Shown: positions 32,496-41,756, counted from the first letter of the stretch. The stretch: 64,000 nt of DNA from Ideonella margarita (GCF_038066635.1 NZ_JBBUTI010000002.1:1-64000); one strand, 5' to 3'. Notes: generated by a model not told the origin, from the sequence alone. Made by a program: numbers and translations.

Positions 32496-33422
32496 ATGAA
32501 AGCCACCAACGTTCTGGCCACCATCGGCAACACGCCGCACATCCGCATCAACCGCCTGTTCGGCAGCCAGGCGCAAGTCTGGGTCAAGTCCGAGCGCAGC
32601 AACCCCGGTGGCTCGATCAAGGACCGCATCGCGCTGGCCATGATCGAAGCCGCCGAAGCCGACGGCCACCTGAAGCCGGGCGGCACCATCATCGAGCCGA
32701 CCTCGGGCAATACCGGCGTCGGCCTGGCCATGGTGGCCGCGGTGAAGGGCTACAAGCTGGTGCTGGTGATGCCCGACTCGATGAGCGTGGAACGCCGCCG
32801 CCTGATGCTGGCCTACGGCGCCAGCTTCGTGCTGACCCCGCGCGCCCAAGGCATGAAGGGCGCGATTGCCAAGGCGCAGGAGCTGATCGCTGAAACCCCG
32901 GGCAGCTGGATGCCGCAGCAGTTCGAGAACCCGGCCAACATCGCCGTGCACGTGCGCACCACCGCCGAAGAGATCGCCGCTGACTTCCCCGAAGGCCTCG
33001 ACGCCATCATCACCGGCGTGGGCACCGGCGGCCACCTGTCTGGCGTGGCCCAGGTGCTGAAGGCCCGCTGGCCGAACCTGAAGGTGTTTGCCGTGGAGCC
33101 GAGCGCATCGCCGGTGATCTCCGGTGGCGCGCCCTCGCCCCACCCGATCCAGGGCATCGGCGCCGGCTTCGTGCCGAAGAACCTGCTGACCGAACTGCTG
33201 GACGGCGTGATCCAGGTGGAAGCCGAAGCCGCCAAGGAATACGCCCGCCGCAGCGCCGCCGAAGAAGGCCTGCTGGTGGGTATCTCCAGCGGCGCCACCC
33301 TGGCCGCCATCGCCCAGAAGCTGCCGGAGCTGCCTGCCGGCGCACGGGTGCTGGGTTTCAACTACGACACTGGCGAGCGCTACCTGTCGATCGAAGGCTT
33401 CCTGCCGTCGGAGACGGTTTGA
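32496..33422 (+). CDS. cysK: Cysteine synthase (O-acetylserine sulfhydrylase)
   Basis: A 308-residue PLP enzyme. NPGGSIKDR supplies the Schiff-base Lys, TSGNTG the acetylserine-binding loop, and GTGTGGHLSG and GISSGA the phosphate-binding parts. PVISGGAPSPHPIQGIGAGFVP fits the CysK type rather than CysM. It makes L-cysteine from O-acetylserine and sulfide in the cytoplasm. The ATG at 32496 is preceded by GGAGA nine bases upstream; an earlier start at 32463 is not supported. A strong terminator follows. Confidence 0.9.
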   Translation: MKATNVLATIGNTPHIRINRLFGSQAQVWVKSERSNPGGSIKDRIALAMIEAAEADGHLKPGGTIIEPTSGNTGVGLAMVAAVKGYKLVLVMPDSMSVERRRLMLAYGASFVLTPRAQGMKGAIAKAQELIAETPGSWMPQQFENPANIAVHVRTTAEEIAADFPEGLDAIITGVGTGGHLSGVAQVLKARWPNLKVFAVEPSASPVISGGAPSPHPIQGIGAGFVPKNLLTELLDGVIQVEAEAAKEYARRSAAEEGLLVGISSGATLAAIAQKLPELPAGARVLGFNYDTGERYLSIEGFLPSETV

Positions 33423-33458
33423 GCGTTTGAGGGCTGATCGCCTTCAGGGGCGATGAGG

Positions 33459-33490
33459 AAAAGGGCCAGTGCAAGCACCGGCCCTTTTTT
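33459..33490 (+). terminator. Intrinsic terminator after cysK
   Basis: AAAAGGGCC-A-GTGC, a two-base loop, and GCAC-C-GGCCC followed by TTTTTT form a classic hairpin plus U run, 37 bases after the stop. The matching A run on the other side means it can also end transcription of the convergent redoxin gene. Confidence 0.9.
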
Positions 33491-33513
33491 GTTGACGGCC
33501 CCCCTGCCGCCCA

Positions 33514-34017
33514 TCAAGGCAACAAATCCGCCACCTGGTTCCACGCCGCTGGCGGAATGCGGCCCTGGAAGGTGGCGGCCACCTTGCCTTCGCGGTCGAT
33601 GATGAGCGTGTGGGGCAAGCGGTCGGCCGTGCGCCAGGCGGCCGGCAGTTGCACCTCGCCCTGCCAGAAGCTGTAGACGGACTGCTCGCCGGGCGCCACT
33701 TGCCGGCGCAGGCGCTGATAGGTCTGTGCGTCTGACTTGCTGGTGTCGAGGTTGATGAGCACCAGATCAAACGGTGCGGTCTTCCAACCTTGCGCATTGG
33801 CGCGCAGCTCCGGCAGTTTGTCGATGCAAACCGGGCAATCGCTGCGCCACAGCACCGCCATCACCACGCGGCCGCGTCGCGCGCCGAGGTCGTAGCGCTG
33901 GCCTTCGAGTGTGGTGCCTGCGAAGGTGGGTGCAGCCACCGGCTCAGCGGCGTGAGCGATGGAGGCCGGGGCGATGGCGATGAACAGCAGCGCAGCCAGA
34001 AGCAGATGGGGTTTCAT
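33514..34017 (-). CDS. TlpA-like periplasmic redoxin
   Basis: A 167-residue protein with a signal peptide (MKPHLLLAALLFIAIAPASIAHAAEP). The thioredoxin-fold domain carries the active-site CPVC in WRSDCPVCIDKLPEL (around residues 58-64), and LPHTLIIDREGKV supplies the cis-Pro region. It most likely reduces periplasmic disulfides, as TlpA/ResA proteins do in cytochrome maturation, but no cytochrome genes are adjacent. It diverges from the GNAT gene. Confidence 0.75.
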   Translation of the reverse strand: MKPHLLLAALLFIAIAPASIAHAAEPVAAPTFAGTTLEGQRYDLGARRGRVVMAVLWRSDCPVCIDKLPELRANAQGWKTAPFDLVLINLDTSKSDAQTYQRLRRQVAPGEQSVYSFWQGEVQLPAAWRTADRLPHTLIIDREGKVAATFQGRIPPAAWNQVADLLP

Positions 34018-34085
34018 GCTGCATTGGTCGTGGCAGGCGCCTGCAAATTACACTTTGCCGGCAATAAATCGACGCCTCGAACGCC

Positions 34086-34601
34086 ATGGCCCCCGCTACC
34101 TTCACCCTCGAAGTCCGCCGCATTGCGCATGCGGCCGAGCTGTTCGAGGTGCTGCGTGACCCGCGGCTGTACGAGTTCCTCGACGAAGACCCGCCGACTT
34201 CGGTGCAGGCGCTTGCAGACAAGCTGGCCCGCAGCGAGTCGCGGCAGTCACCAGACGGCAAGGAGCACTGGTTGAACTGGGTGGTGCGCACCGCCTCAGG
34301 CGCCATCGCCGGCTATGTGCAGGCCACGGTGGAGGAAGACAAAACCACCAACGTGGCCTATGTGTTTTCGCCCGCGCACCAGGGCCAGGGCATTGCCACG
34401 GCAGCCGTGGCGCGCATGCTGGAGCTGGTGGCGGCTGATTACCAGCCCGCCCTGTTCTTCATCGTGGCGGATGCCGGCAACGTGCGTTCACTGAAGGTGG
34501 CGCAGCGGCTGGGCTTCAGCCCGGCGCCGGCCGAGGTGGCCGCCACGCGGCCGACCAGCCCCACCGATGTCGTGTACTGGCGGAGCGCGCCTCCGACCTG
34601 A
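34086..34601 (+). CDS. GNAT-family N-acetyltransferase (RimJ/RimL-like)
   Basis: A 171-residue acetyltransferase. VAYVFSPAHQGQGIATAAVARMLEL holds the acetyl-CoA pyrophosphate loop (QGQGIA), and NVRSLKVAQRLGF is the C-terminal signature common to RimJ/RimL-like members. The N-terminus reads like a substrate-binding helix rather than a second domain. Acceptor unknown: protein N-termini or small amines are likely. It lies alone between divergent and convergent neighbours. Confidence 0.75.
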   Translation: MAPATFTLEVRRIAHAAELFEVLRDPRLYEFLDEDPPTSVQALADKLARSESRQSPDGKEHWLNWVVRTASGAIAGYVQATVEEDKTTNVAYVFSPAHQGQGIATAAVARMLELVAADYQPALFFIVADAGNVRSLKVAQRLGFSPAPAEVAATRPTSPTDVVYWRSAPPT

Positions 34602-34632
34602 ACCTCACGCGCCCCGCCTGCCCTGCGCAGGC

Positions 34633-35685
34633 TCAGTCCACCAGGCGCCAGTTCAGCGTTTCACCGGCGCACAGGGGCTTCAGGCTGGCTTCGCCGAAGG
34701 GCAGGCTGTCGGGCAGGGTCCAGGGCTCGCGCTTCAGGGTGATGCTGCCGGCGTTGCGCGGCAGGCCGTAGAAGGCCGGGCCGTGGTGGCTGGCAAAACC
34801 TTCCAGCTGGGCCAGCGCGCCCGCGTCTTCAAACGCCTGGGCATACAGCTCGATGGCGCTCAGCGCGGTGTAGCAACCCGCGCAGGCCGCGGCGTGCTCC
34901 TTCAGGTGTGCCGGGTGCGGGGCGCTGTCGGTGCCGAGGAAGAAGCGGTCCGAGCCCGACGTGGCCGCAGCCACCAGGGCCAGGCGGTGCACCTCGCGCT
35001 TCAGCACGGGCAGGCAGTAGTAATGCGGGCGCAGGCCACCCTGGAAGATGGCGTTGCGGTTGTAGAGCAGGTGGTGCGCGGTGATGGTGGCGGCCGTGTG
35101 GCTGCCGGCCTCGGCCACGTACTCGGCGGCTTCCTTGGTGGTGATGTGTTCAAACACCACCTTCAGCTCCGGGAAGTCGCGGCGCAGCGGCACCATCACC
35201 TGGTCGATGAAGGTGGCTTCGCGGTCAAACACGTCGATCGCCTGGTCCGTCACTTCACCGTGCACCAGCAGCAGCAGGCCTTCGCGCTGCATGGCTTCGA
35301 GCGTGGGGTAGCACTTGCGGATGTCGGTCACGCCGGCGTCGCTGTTGGTGGTGGCACCGGCCGGGTACAGCTTCAGGGCGACCACGCCGGCGGCCTTGGC
35401 GCGGACAATTTCTTCGGGCGGGGTGTTGTCCGTCAGGTACAGCACCATCAGGGGCTCGAAGTTCACGCCTGCGGGCACGGCCGCCTGGATGCGGCTGCGG
35501 TAGGCCAGCGCCTGCTCGGCGGTGGTCACCGGGGGGCGCAGGTTGGGCATGATGATCGCGCGGCCGAACTGGCGGGCGGTGTGCGGCACCACGGCGGCCA
35601 GGGCGGCGCCGTCGCGCACATGCAGGTGCCAGTCGTCCGGGCGGGTCAGGGTCAGCGAGGTGATCGGGGAGTTGGGCGTGCTCAT
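34633..35685 (-). CDS. pyrC: Dihydroorotase
   Basis: A 350-residue PyrC-type dihydroorotase. DDWHLHVRDG has the two metal-binding His, ALKLYPAG the carbamylated Lys, VHGEVTD and EHITT further metal ligands, and FLGTDSAPH the catalytic Asp. It closes N-carbamoyl-aspartate to dihydroorotate in pyrimidine synthesis. The ATG at 35685 follows a GGGAG site; the frame to 35781 would overlap the LysR gene and lacks similarity. Confidence 0.93.
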   Translation of the reverse strand: MSTPNSPITSLTLTRPDDWHLHVRDGAALAAVVPHTARQFGRAIIMPNLRPPVTTAEQALAYRSRIQAAVPAGVNFEPLMVLYLTDNTPPEEIVRAKAAGVVALKLYPAGATTNSDAGVTDIRKCYPTLEAMQREGLLLLVHGEVTDQAIDVFDREATFIDQVMVPLRRDFPELKVVFEHITTKEAAEYVAEAGSHTAATITAHHLLYNRNAIFQGGLRPHYYCLPVLKREVHRLALVAAATSGSDRFFLGTDSAPHPAHLKEHAAACAGCYTALSAIELYAQAFEDAGALAQLEGFASHHGPAFYGLPRNAGSITLKREPWTLPDSLPFGEASLKPLCAGETLNWRLVD

Positions 35686-35719
35686 GCCCCGATTCTCCCA
35701 AAACCCGAAGGGGCTGTGC

Positions 35720-36643
35720 TCAGCCCGGGGCTTCGCCGCTCTGCAGCCAGGCCCACAGCTCATGCGCAGCGGGCTTGGCATGGCGTGCCAGCTCGGGGCG
35801 CTCGCGGTACATGCGCACTTCCATCGTCAGCTCATAGTCACTCGGGCCGGCGGCCACCAGGCGGCGCGCACGCAGTTCCTTGCGCACCGAGCTGGCCGGC
35901 AGGAAGGCCAGGCCGTGGCCCTCCAGCGCCATCGCCTTCAGGCCCTCGGCCATGTCGGTTTCGTAGATGGGATCAAGGTGCAGCGTGGTGGGCGCGTGCT
36001 TGATGATCTGCTCCACCAGCCGGGCCATGTAGGCGCCGGGGGCATAGCTGAGGAACGGCACCGGCGCGCCGGGCTTGCCGGGCAGGCGGAACAGCGGTTG
36101 GCCGTCGGTGCCGGCCTTGGCGTAAGGCGCCAGGGTTTCCTGGCCCAGGCTCAGCATCTCGTAGCGGTCAGAGCTGAGCTGCAGCGGCTGGGTGGCATGG
36201 TGGTAGCTGATCAGCAGGTCGCAACTGCCTTCGGTCAGGCGCATCACGGCGTCGTGCACGTTCAGTGCTGACAAGCGGCTCTTCACGTCGCCAAAGCGCT
36301 GGCGCAGGTCCATCAGCCAATGCGGGAAGAAGGTGAAGGCCATGGTGTGCGGCACCGCAAACTCCACCATGTCCTGGCCGCTGGCCTGGTGGCTGCGCAT
36401 CATGTTGCGCGTGGCCTGCAATGAACCAATGATTTCCAGCGCCTGGGCGTGGAAGGTTTCACCGGCGGGCGTGAGGCGCGTGGGGTAGGCGCTGCGGTCG
36501 ACGAGGTCGATGCCGGCCCAGGCTTCGAGGGCCTGGATGCGGCGTGAAAACGCCGGCTGCGTAACGTGGCGCAGCTGGGCCGAGCGCGAAAAGCTGCGGG
36601 TTTCGGCCAGGCTGACGAAGTCTTCAAGCCACTTGGTGTCCAT
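35720..36643 (-). CDS. LysR-family regulator, HypT-like
   Basis: A 307-residue LysR protein starting MDTKWLEDFVSLAETRSFSRSAQLRHVTQPAFSRRIQALE. The N-terminal HTH, with WLxDFxxLxxxRxFSxxA, and the effector-domain motifs SYAPGAYMARLV and GLAFLPASSV closely resemble E. coli HypT/YjiE, the hypochlorite-responsive regulator. By analogy it may sense oxidants through methionine oxidation; several Met are present. It follows the Atm1-type ABC gene by four bases, suggesting co-transcription and perhaps a link to redox or iron-sulfur stress. Confidence 0.75.
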   Translation of the reverse strand: MDTKWLEDFVSLAETRSFSRSAQLRHVTQPAFSRRIQALEAWAGIDLVDRSAYPTRLTPAGETFHAQALEIIGSLQATRNMMRSHQASGQDMVEFAVPHTMAFTFFPHWLMDLRQRFGDVKSRLSALNVHDAVMRLTEGSCDLLISYHHATQPLQLSSDRYEMLSLGQETLAPYAKAGTDGQPLFRLPGKPGAPVPFLSYAPGAYMARLVEQIIKHAPTTLHLDPIYETDMAEGLKAMALEGHGLAFLPASSVRKELRARRLVAAGPSDYELTMEVRMYRERPELARHAKPAAHELWAWLQSGEAPG

Positions 36644-36647
36644 CGGT

Positions 36648-38495
36648 TCAGTTCTCCTCGGGGCCGCTGTTGGCGCCACCCCGCTCACCTGCATTTTGCA
36701 GGCGCCACATGTGGGCATAACGCCCGTCCTGCGCCAGCAGCGCGGCATGGGCGCCGCGCTCGATGATGCGGCCCGCCTCCATCACCAGGATCTCGTGGGC
36801 GTCCACCACGGTCGACAGGCGGTGTGCGATCACCAGCGTGGTCTTGCCCGCCGAGGCACTGGCCAGCTCGGCCTGAATCGCCCGCTCATTGGCTGAATCA
36901 AGCGCCGAGGTGGCTTCGTCGAAGATCAGCACGGGCGGGTCTTTCAGCAGCGTGCGGGCAATCGCCACGCGCTGCTTCTCGCCGCCCGAGAGCTTCAGGC
37001 CGCGCTCGCCCACCATGGTGTCGTAACCCTTGGGCTGGGCCTGGATGAAGTCGTGGATGTGCGCCGCGCGGGCCGCGCCTTCGATGCTGGCCTGGTCAGC
37101 GCCGGTGCGGCCATAGCCGATGTTGTAGGCCACGGTGTCGTTGAAGAGCACCGTGTCTTGCGGCACGATGCCGATGGCACGGCGAAGGGTGTCTTGCTGC
37201 ACCACGCGGATGTCCTGACCATCAATCGTGATGCGGCCTTGCTGCACGTCATAGAAGCGGTACAGCAGTCGCGCCAGCGTGCTCTTGCCGGCGCCGCTGG
37301 CACCCACCACCGCCACCGTCTTGCCGGCCGGAATCTCGAAGCTGAGGTCACGCAAGATGGGCCGCGCGGGGTCGTACGCAAAACCCACGCCTTCAAAGCG
37401 CACCACGCCTTCAGACACCTTCAGGGCCGGCGCGCCGGGTGGGTCGGCCACTTCGCGCTCACGCTCCAGCAGGCTGAACATCTTGTCGAGGTCGGTCAGG
37501 CTCTGCTTGACCTCGCGGTACAGCACGCCGAGGAAGTTCATCGGAATGTAGAGCTGGATCAGCAAGGCGTTGATCAGCACCAGATCACCCAGACTCAAGC
37601 GCCCTTCCACCACGCCGGTGGTGGCGCGCCACAACATGGCCAGCAGCGACAAGGCAATGATCAGCTGCTGCCCGGTGTTGAGCAGCGACAGCGAGGTTTG
37701 CGACTGGATCTGCGCCTGGCGGTAGGCGTCCAGGCCCACGTCGTAGCGCTGGGCCTCGAACTCTTCATTGTTGAAGTACTTCACCGTCTCGTAGTTCAGC
37801 AGCGCGTCCACCGCACGGCTGTGGGCCTTGCTGTCGAGCTCGTTCATGCGGCGCCGGAACTGCGTGCGCCACTCGGTGACGGTGATGGTGAACACCACGT
37901 AGGCCACCAGTGCCGCCAGCGTGATGAACACGAAGCCCATGTCGAACTGGGTGCCCAGCAGCACCATGGCCAGCGTCAACTCCACCACCGTGGGCAGGAT
38001 GGTGTAGAGCGAATACGAGATCAGCGATTGCAGCGCACGGGTGCCGCGCTCGATGTCGCGCGTCATGCCACCGGTCTGGCGCTCGAGGTGGAAGCGCAGG
38101 CTCAAGGCATGCAGGTGGCGGAAGGTCTCGAGTGCAATCTGGCGTGCGGCGCCGTGGGTGGCCTTGGCAAAGACCAGTTCACGCAGCTCGGTGAACACCG
38201 AGGTCGACAGGCGCAGCGCCGCATAGGCCAGCAGCAAGCCGGCCGGCACCACCACCAGCGCGCGGGCATCCACCGGGCCGGGGGCGAAGTGGTCTACCAG
38301 CTGGCGCAGCAGCAGCGGCACGCCCAGGTTGGCCGCCTTGGCCGCCACCAGAAACACCAGCGCCGCCGCGACCCGCCAGCGATACACCCACAGGTACGGC
38401 AACAGGCGCTGCAAGGTGCCCCAGTCAGAGCGCGCGGGCGGCGTACCTGCGGCGGCCGCAGCCGCCTCATCCGTGGGCGGTGAAAAACGTCGCAT
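36648..38495 (-). CDS. Atm1/HMT-type ABC exporter (membrane plus ATPase)
   Basis: A 615-residue half-transporter. Residues about 30-330 form the six-helix membrane domain with ETVKYFNNEEFEAQRYD, a strong signature of mitochondrial Atm1 and bacterial homologues. Residues about 370-600 are the nucleotide-binding domain with Walker A GASGAGKS, signature LSGGEKQR, Walker B VLIFDEATSALD and the H-loop IAHRLST. Homologues export glutathione- or sulfur-containing compounds and heavy-metal conjugates. It works as a homodimer in the inner membrane and diverges from the thioesterase gene. Confidence 0.88.
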   Translation of the reverse strand: MRRFSPPTDEAAAAAAGTPPARSDWGTLQRLLPYLWVYRWRVAAALVFLVAAKAANLGVPLLLRQLVDHFAPGPVDARALVVVPAGLLLAYAALRLSTSVFTELRELVFAKATHGAARQIALETFRHLHALSLRFHLERQTGGMTRDIERGTRALQSLISYSLYTILPTVVELTLAMVLLGTQFDMGFVFITLAALVAYVVFTITVTEWRTQFRRRMNELDSKAHSRAVDALLNYETVKYFNNEEFEAQRYDVGLDAYRQAQIQSQTSLSLLNTGQQLIIALSLLAMLWRATTGVVEGRLSLGDLVLINALLIQLYIPMNFLGVLYREVKQSLTDLDKMFSLLEREREVADPPGAPALKVSEGVVRFEGVGFAYDPARPILRDLSFEIPAGKTVAVVGASGAGKSTLARLLYRFYDVQQGRITIDGQDIRVVQQDTLRRAIGIVPQDTVLFNDTVAYNIGYGRTGADQASIEGAARAAHIHDFIQAQPKGYDTMVGERGLKLSGGEKQRVAIARTLLKDPPVLIFDEATSALDSANERAIQAELASASAGKTTLVIAHRLSTVVDAHEILVMEAGRIIERGAHAALLAQDGRYAHMWRLQNAGERGGANSGPEEN

Positions 38496-38548
38496 CGTGG
38501 AACAATCCGATCAATCCAATTTTCCGGGCCTCTCCAGGGCAACCCACC

Positions 38549-39019
38549 ATGAGCGATTCCCTCTCAGCCAATGCCGCCAGTGTGCCCGACACGCTGCGCC
38601 GCAGCCTGCCGACCGACAAAGAGCTCGTGATGCGCGTCATGCCGATGCCGGCCGATGCCAACGGCAATGGCGACATCTTCGGCGGCTGGATCATGGCCCA
38701 GGTCGACCTGGCCGGTGCCGTGCTGCCGGCGCGCGTGGCCCGCGGCCGCATCACCACCGTGGCCGTCAACGAGTTCATCTTCAAGCAGCCCGTCTCGGTG
38801 GGTGACCTGCTGAGCTTCTATGCCACCGTCACCCGCGTGGGCAACACGTCCGTCACCGTGAAGGTGGAGGTGTATGCCGAGCGCAACCCGGCCGACCTGC
38901 ATGTGGTGAAGGTGACCGAGGCCAGCCTTACCTATGTAGCCATCGACCGCGACGGCAAGCCGCGTCCGATTCCGAAGAACCCGGCCACCCCTGCCGCTGC
39001 CACCCCCACCCAAGGCTGA
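38549..39019 (+). CDS. Acyl-CoA thioesterase, YciA-like hotdog protein
   Basis: A 156-residue hotdog-fold thioesterase. NGNGDIFGGWIMAQVDLAGAVLPARVARGRITTVAVNEFIFKQPVSVGDLLSFYATV carries the conserved catalytic Asp region of the YciA/BACH family. It hydrolyses acyl-CoA to free acid and CoA. The ATG at 38549 is preferred; the upstream frame to 38480 has no likeness. It precedes the zinc-ribbon gene by two bases. Confidence 0.85.
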   Translation: MSDSLSANAASVPDTLRRSLPTDKELVMRVMPMPADANGNGDIFGGWIMAQVDLAGAVLPARVARGRITTVAVNEFIFKQPVSVGDLLSFYATVTRVGNTSVTVKVEVYAERNPADLHVVKVTEASLTYVAIDRDGKPRPIPKNPATPAAATPTQG

Positions 39020-39021
39020 TC

Positions 39022-40062
39022 ATGTTCAAGAGCTTGCGGGTGCCCGAGCGCGTCTTCGCGCTGGTGATGTGGATCGTCTCGTTCCTGTTCGCCGGCTTCC
39101 TGATCGGCCTGGGCGGCAAGCTCATCGGTGATTTGCCCAAGGTGGAAGACCGGCTGACGGTGGAGCAGTTCGCACCCGAAGGCGCAGTGGCTGCCGAGCG
39201 CCAGCAGCTCATCGACCTGACGGAGCGCGAACGCGAGCTGCGTGAGCAGATCGAGCAGGCCCGCCTGGCACTGGCCACCGCCGGCCAGGACCACCGCAGC
39301 GCCGCCGAGGCCCACCGCAACTGGCTGGCCAGCCGCAACGCCACCGGCAATCCGGCGCAAGACCCGGAGGTGCTGCAACGCACCCGCGGGCTGGACGCCC
39401 TGCTGGCCGCCGAGCGGAAAGCCAATGCCCGCGTGGAGCAGTTGAACCAGCAGATGCTGGACACCCAGCAGGCCCACAGCGCTCATGAGCGCCGTCAGCA
39501 AGACCTGCTGGATGGCGCGCAGGCCGCCTACCAGCAGGCGCAGTTCCACCAGGAGCTGCGCGTGTTCGGCTTCCGCCTGGCGCTCACGCTGCCATTGCTG
39601 GTGATCGCCGGCTGGCTGATTGCCAGGCACCGCCGCAGCGACCATTGGCCGCTGATGCGCGGCTTCGTGCTGTTCGCCGCCTTCGCGTTCTTCTTCGAGC
39701 TGGTGCCCTACCTGCCCAGCTACGGCGGCTATGTGCGCTATGCGGTCGGCATCGTACTCACCGGCCTGGGCGGGCACTGGACGGTGAAGGCGATGCGCCG
39801 CTACCTGGCCAAGCGCGCCGAAGTAGAGCAGCAGACCGAAACCCAGCGCCGCCAGTCACTGACGACCGAGGAAGCGCTGAAGAAGATGGCCGCCAACGTG
39901 TGCCCCGGCTGCGAACGCGCGCTGATGAGCACCGGCGAGGTCAAGCCCGACTTCTGCGTGCATTGCGGCCTGAAGCTGTTTGACCACTGCGGCCACTGCA
40001 ACACGCGCAAGAACGTGTTCTTCCGCTACTGCATGCAGTGCGGCACGGGGGCTCAGGGCTGA
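39022..40062 (+). CDS. Membrane protein with coiled coil and C-terminal zinc ribbons
   Basis: A 346-residue protein of no named family. One membrane segment near residues 12-32 is followed by a long charged coiled coil (about 55-175, rich in ERERELREQ and ANARVEQLNQQ). Three more hydrophobic stretches (about 185-200, 212-232, 238-255) follow, then a cytoplasmic tail with paired Cys motifs: CPGC, CVHC, CGHC and CMQC, that is two zinc ribbons. It is translationally linked to the thioesterase. Function unknown; the layout suggests a membrane scaffold or stress-related adaptor. Confidence 0.6.
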   Translation: MFKSLRVPERVFALVMWIVSFLFAGFLIGLGGKLIGDLPKVEDRLTVEQFAPEGAVAAERQQLIDLTERERELREQIEQARLALATAGQDHRSAAEAHRNWLASRNATGNPAQDPEVLQRTRGLDALLAAERKANARVEQLNQQMLDTQQAHSAHERRQQDLLDGAQAAYQQAQFHQELRVFGFRLALTLPLLVIAGWLIARHRRSDHWPLMRGFVLFAAFAFFFELVPYLPSYGGYVRYAVGIVLTGLGGHWTVKAMRRYLAKRAEVEQQTETQRRQSLTTEEALKKMAANVCPGCERALMSTGEVKPDFCVHCGLKLFDHCGHCNTRKNVFFRYCMQCGTGAQG

Positions 40063-40853
40063 GGCTGACCGGGCGGCATCAAGGCCGCGAGCTGCGCATC
40101 CAACGCAGCCACCCAGGCCCGGTAGCCCAGCAGGCCGGGGTGGAAACCGTCTGCGGCAATCCAGCCGGGCTCGGCCTCATCGGCTGAGCCTGTTATGGGG
40201 CCGGCATGGTGGCCAGACACAGGAAGCATCGGCAGCTCCGGCAACGGCACATGGTGTCGATGCGCTGAGCCCGCCACATGCGCCCGCAACGCGGCATCCA
40301 GCGCGCGCGCATCGCGGCCCAGCACCTGGCGCAGCGGGGTGGGCAGCAAGGGGAATCGGCCCACCGGCGGCAGGCCGCTGTGCAGCGTCAGGCCCACACC
40401 GCAGCGGGCCACGGCTTGGGCATGCAGCTCATCCAAGGTGCGCAGCCAGGTGCGGGGGCGGGTCTGGCCCACCGCGTCGTTCACGCCCAGCGCCAGCACC
40501 AGCACATCGGCTGGCGCCAGCTCGCCACTGCTCGCAGCGCCGTTGAAGGCCGCCAGCGCATCGGCAGCCGTGTGGCCGCTGGTGGCCAGCAATTGCCAGC
40601 TCACGGCCGCGCCAAGGCGCGCGGCACACGCACGTGCCAGCGGCTCAGCCAGCGCTTCTGTCTGCGTGGCCACGCCCACACCCGCGCCGGAAGAATCGCC
40701 CACCACCAGCAGGCGCAACACGGGGGTGCCCTCACCAGCCACGCCAGCGCGCGGCCCGGCGGCTTCAGGCAGGCGCAGCGCATCACGCCGCACCTGCCGG
40801 CCCTGCACCAGCAGCACGGGCGCCAGCGCCAGCTTGGCCAGCGCCCCGAGCAT
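40053..40853 (-). CDS. SGNH/GDSL-family hydrolase
   Basis: A 266-residue esterase. LLVVGDSSGAGVGV holds the GDS block I Ser, the Gly of block II is in LLATSGHTA, VLALGVNDAV gives block III Asn, and DGFHPG the block V Asp/His. A membrane-like N-terminus (LGALAKLALAPVLLVQG) may anchor it. It hydrolyses an ester, thioester or acetyl group; the substrate is not evident. Its start overlaps the hydratase stop (TGATG), so it is the last gene of the beta-oxidation operon. Its end overlaps the convergent zinc-ribbon gene by ten bases. Confidence 0.8.
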   Translation of the reverse strand: MLGALAKLALAPVLLVQGRQVRRDALRLPEAAGPRAGVAGEGTPVLRLLVVGDSSGAGVGVATQTEALAEPLARACAARLGAAVSWQLLATSGHTAADALAAFNGAASSGELAPADVLVLALGVNDAVGQTRPRTWLRTLDELHAQAVARCGVGLTLHSGLPPVGRFPLLPTPLRQVLGRDARALDAALRAHVAGSAHRHHVPLPELPMLPVSGHHAGPITGSADEAEPGWIAADGFHPGLLGYRAWVAALDAQLAALMPPGQPQP

Positions 40854-41617
40854 CAGGAGAACTTCGAGAAGTCGGGCTTGCGCTTCTGGAAGAAGGCCTG
40901 GAAGGCTTCCATGGCTTCGGGGCTGCGCAGGCGCTGGCCGAAGATCTCGCCTTCGGTGGCGATGGTGGCTCGCACCAGCTCACGCTGGCCCGCCTTCATC
41001 AGCTTCTTGCTTTCACGCACGGCGCTGGGCGGCAGGCCGTTGAAGCGCTCGGCCATGCGGCGGGCGTGGTTCAGCACTTCGGTGCCCGGCAGCACGGCGT
41101 TGGCCAGGCCGGCTTCCACCGCCTGCTCACCGGTGAACGGGTCACCCAGCAGCAGCTTCTCGGCGGCCTTCAGGTGGCCCATGCGCTGCGGCACCAGCAG
41201 GCTCGACGCGTACTCGGGCACCAGGCCCAGGCTGACAAACGGCATGGCCAGGCGGGCTTCGTCCGACACATAAACCAGGTCGCAATGCAGCAGCAGCGTC
41301 GTGCCAATGCCCACGGCGGCGCCGGTCACGGCGGCCACCACCGGCTTCTCGCAGGCTTCCAGCGCGGCCATGAAGCGGAACACCGGCGAATCCATGCCCT
41401 GCGGCGGGCGCTGCATGAAGTCTTCCAGGTCATTGCCCGAGGTGAAGATGCCCGGCTGGCCGGTGATCAGCACCGCGCGCACGGCCGGGTCGGCGTCGGC
41501 AGCCACGATGGCGTCGGCCATCGCCTGGTACATCACCTGGGTCAGCGCGTTCTTCTTTTCAGGGCGCGCGATTTCGATGGTGGCCACGCCGTTCAGGGTG
41601 GCGGTCTTGATGCTCAT
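40853..41617 (-). CDS. Enoyl-CoA hydratase/isomerase
   Basis: A 254-residue crotonase-fold protein. The oxyanion-hole segments are at ITGQPGIFTSGNDLEDF and AAVTGAAVGIGTTLLLHCDL. The position normally holding the second hydratase Glu reads LVPEYASSLLVPQRMG, more like the PaaG/isomerase branch or a single-Glu hydratase. It would hydrate or isomerise enoyl-CoA during fatty-acid breakdown. It is 139 bases downstream of the thiolase gene, with a hairpin between them, and coupled to the SGNH hydrolase gene. Confidence 0.8.
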   Translation of the reverse strand: MSIKTATLNGVATIEIARPEKKNALTQVMYQAMADAIVAADADPAVRAVLITGQPGIFTSGNDLEDFMQRPPQGMDSPVFRFMAALEACEKPVVAAVTGAAVGIGTTLLLHCDLVYVSDEARLAMPFVSLGLVPEYASSLLVPQRMGHLKAAEKLLLGDPFTGEQAVEAGLANAVLPGTEVLNHARRMAERFNGLPPSAVRESKKLMKAGQRELVRATIATEGEIFGQRLRSPEAMEAFQAFFQKRKPDFSKFS

Positions 41618-41659
41618 GGATGTCTCCGGGTGAGGAATGCTGGGGGCCAGATACAGGAA

Positions 41660-41690
41660 GAGCCGACCACGGGATCACCACGGTCGGCTC
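41660..41690 (-). terminator. Stem-loop between thiolase and hydratase genes
   Basis: GAGCCGACC at 41660-41668 pairs perfectly with GGTCGGCTC at 41682-41690 around a 13-base loop. There is no U run, so it could be a weak terminator, an RNA-stability element or an attenuator that lowers expression of the hydratase and SGNH genes. Confidence 0.4.
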
Positions 41691-41756
41691 AGGGTGTCGA
41701 CCCGGCACCGGATCAGCGGTGTGGATCGGCCATTTTCAATGACAACGAGTCAGTGG

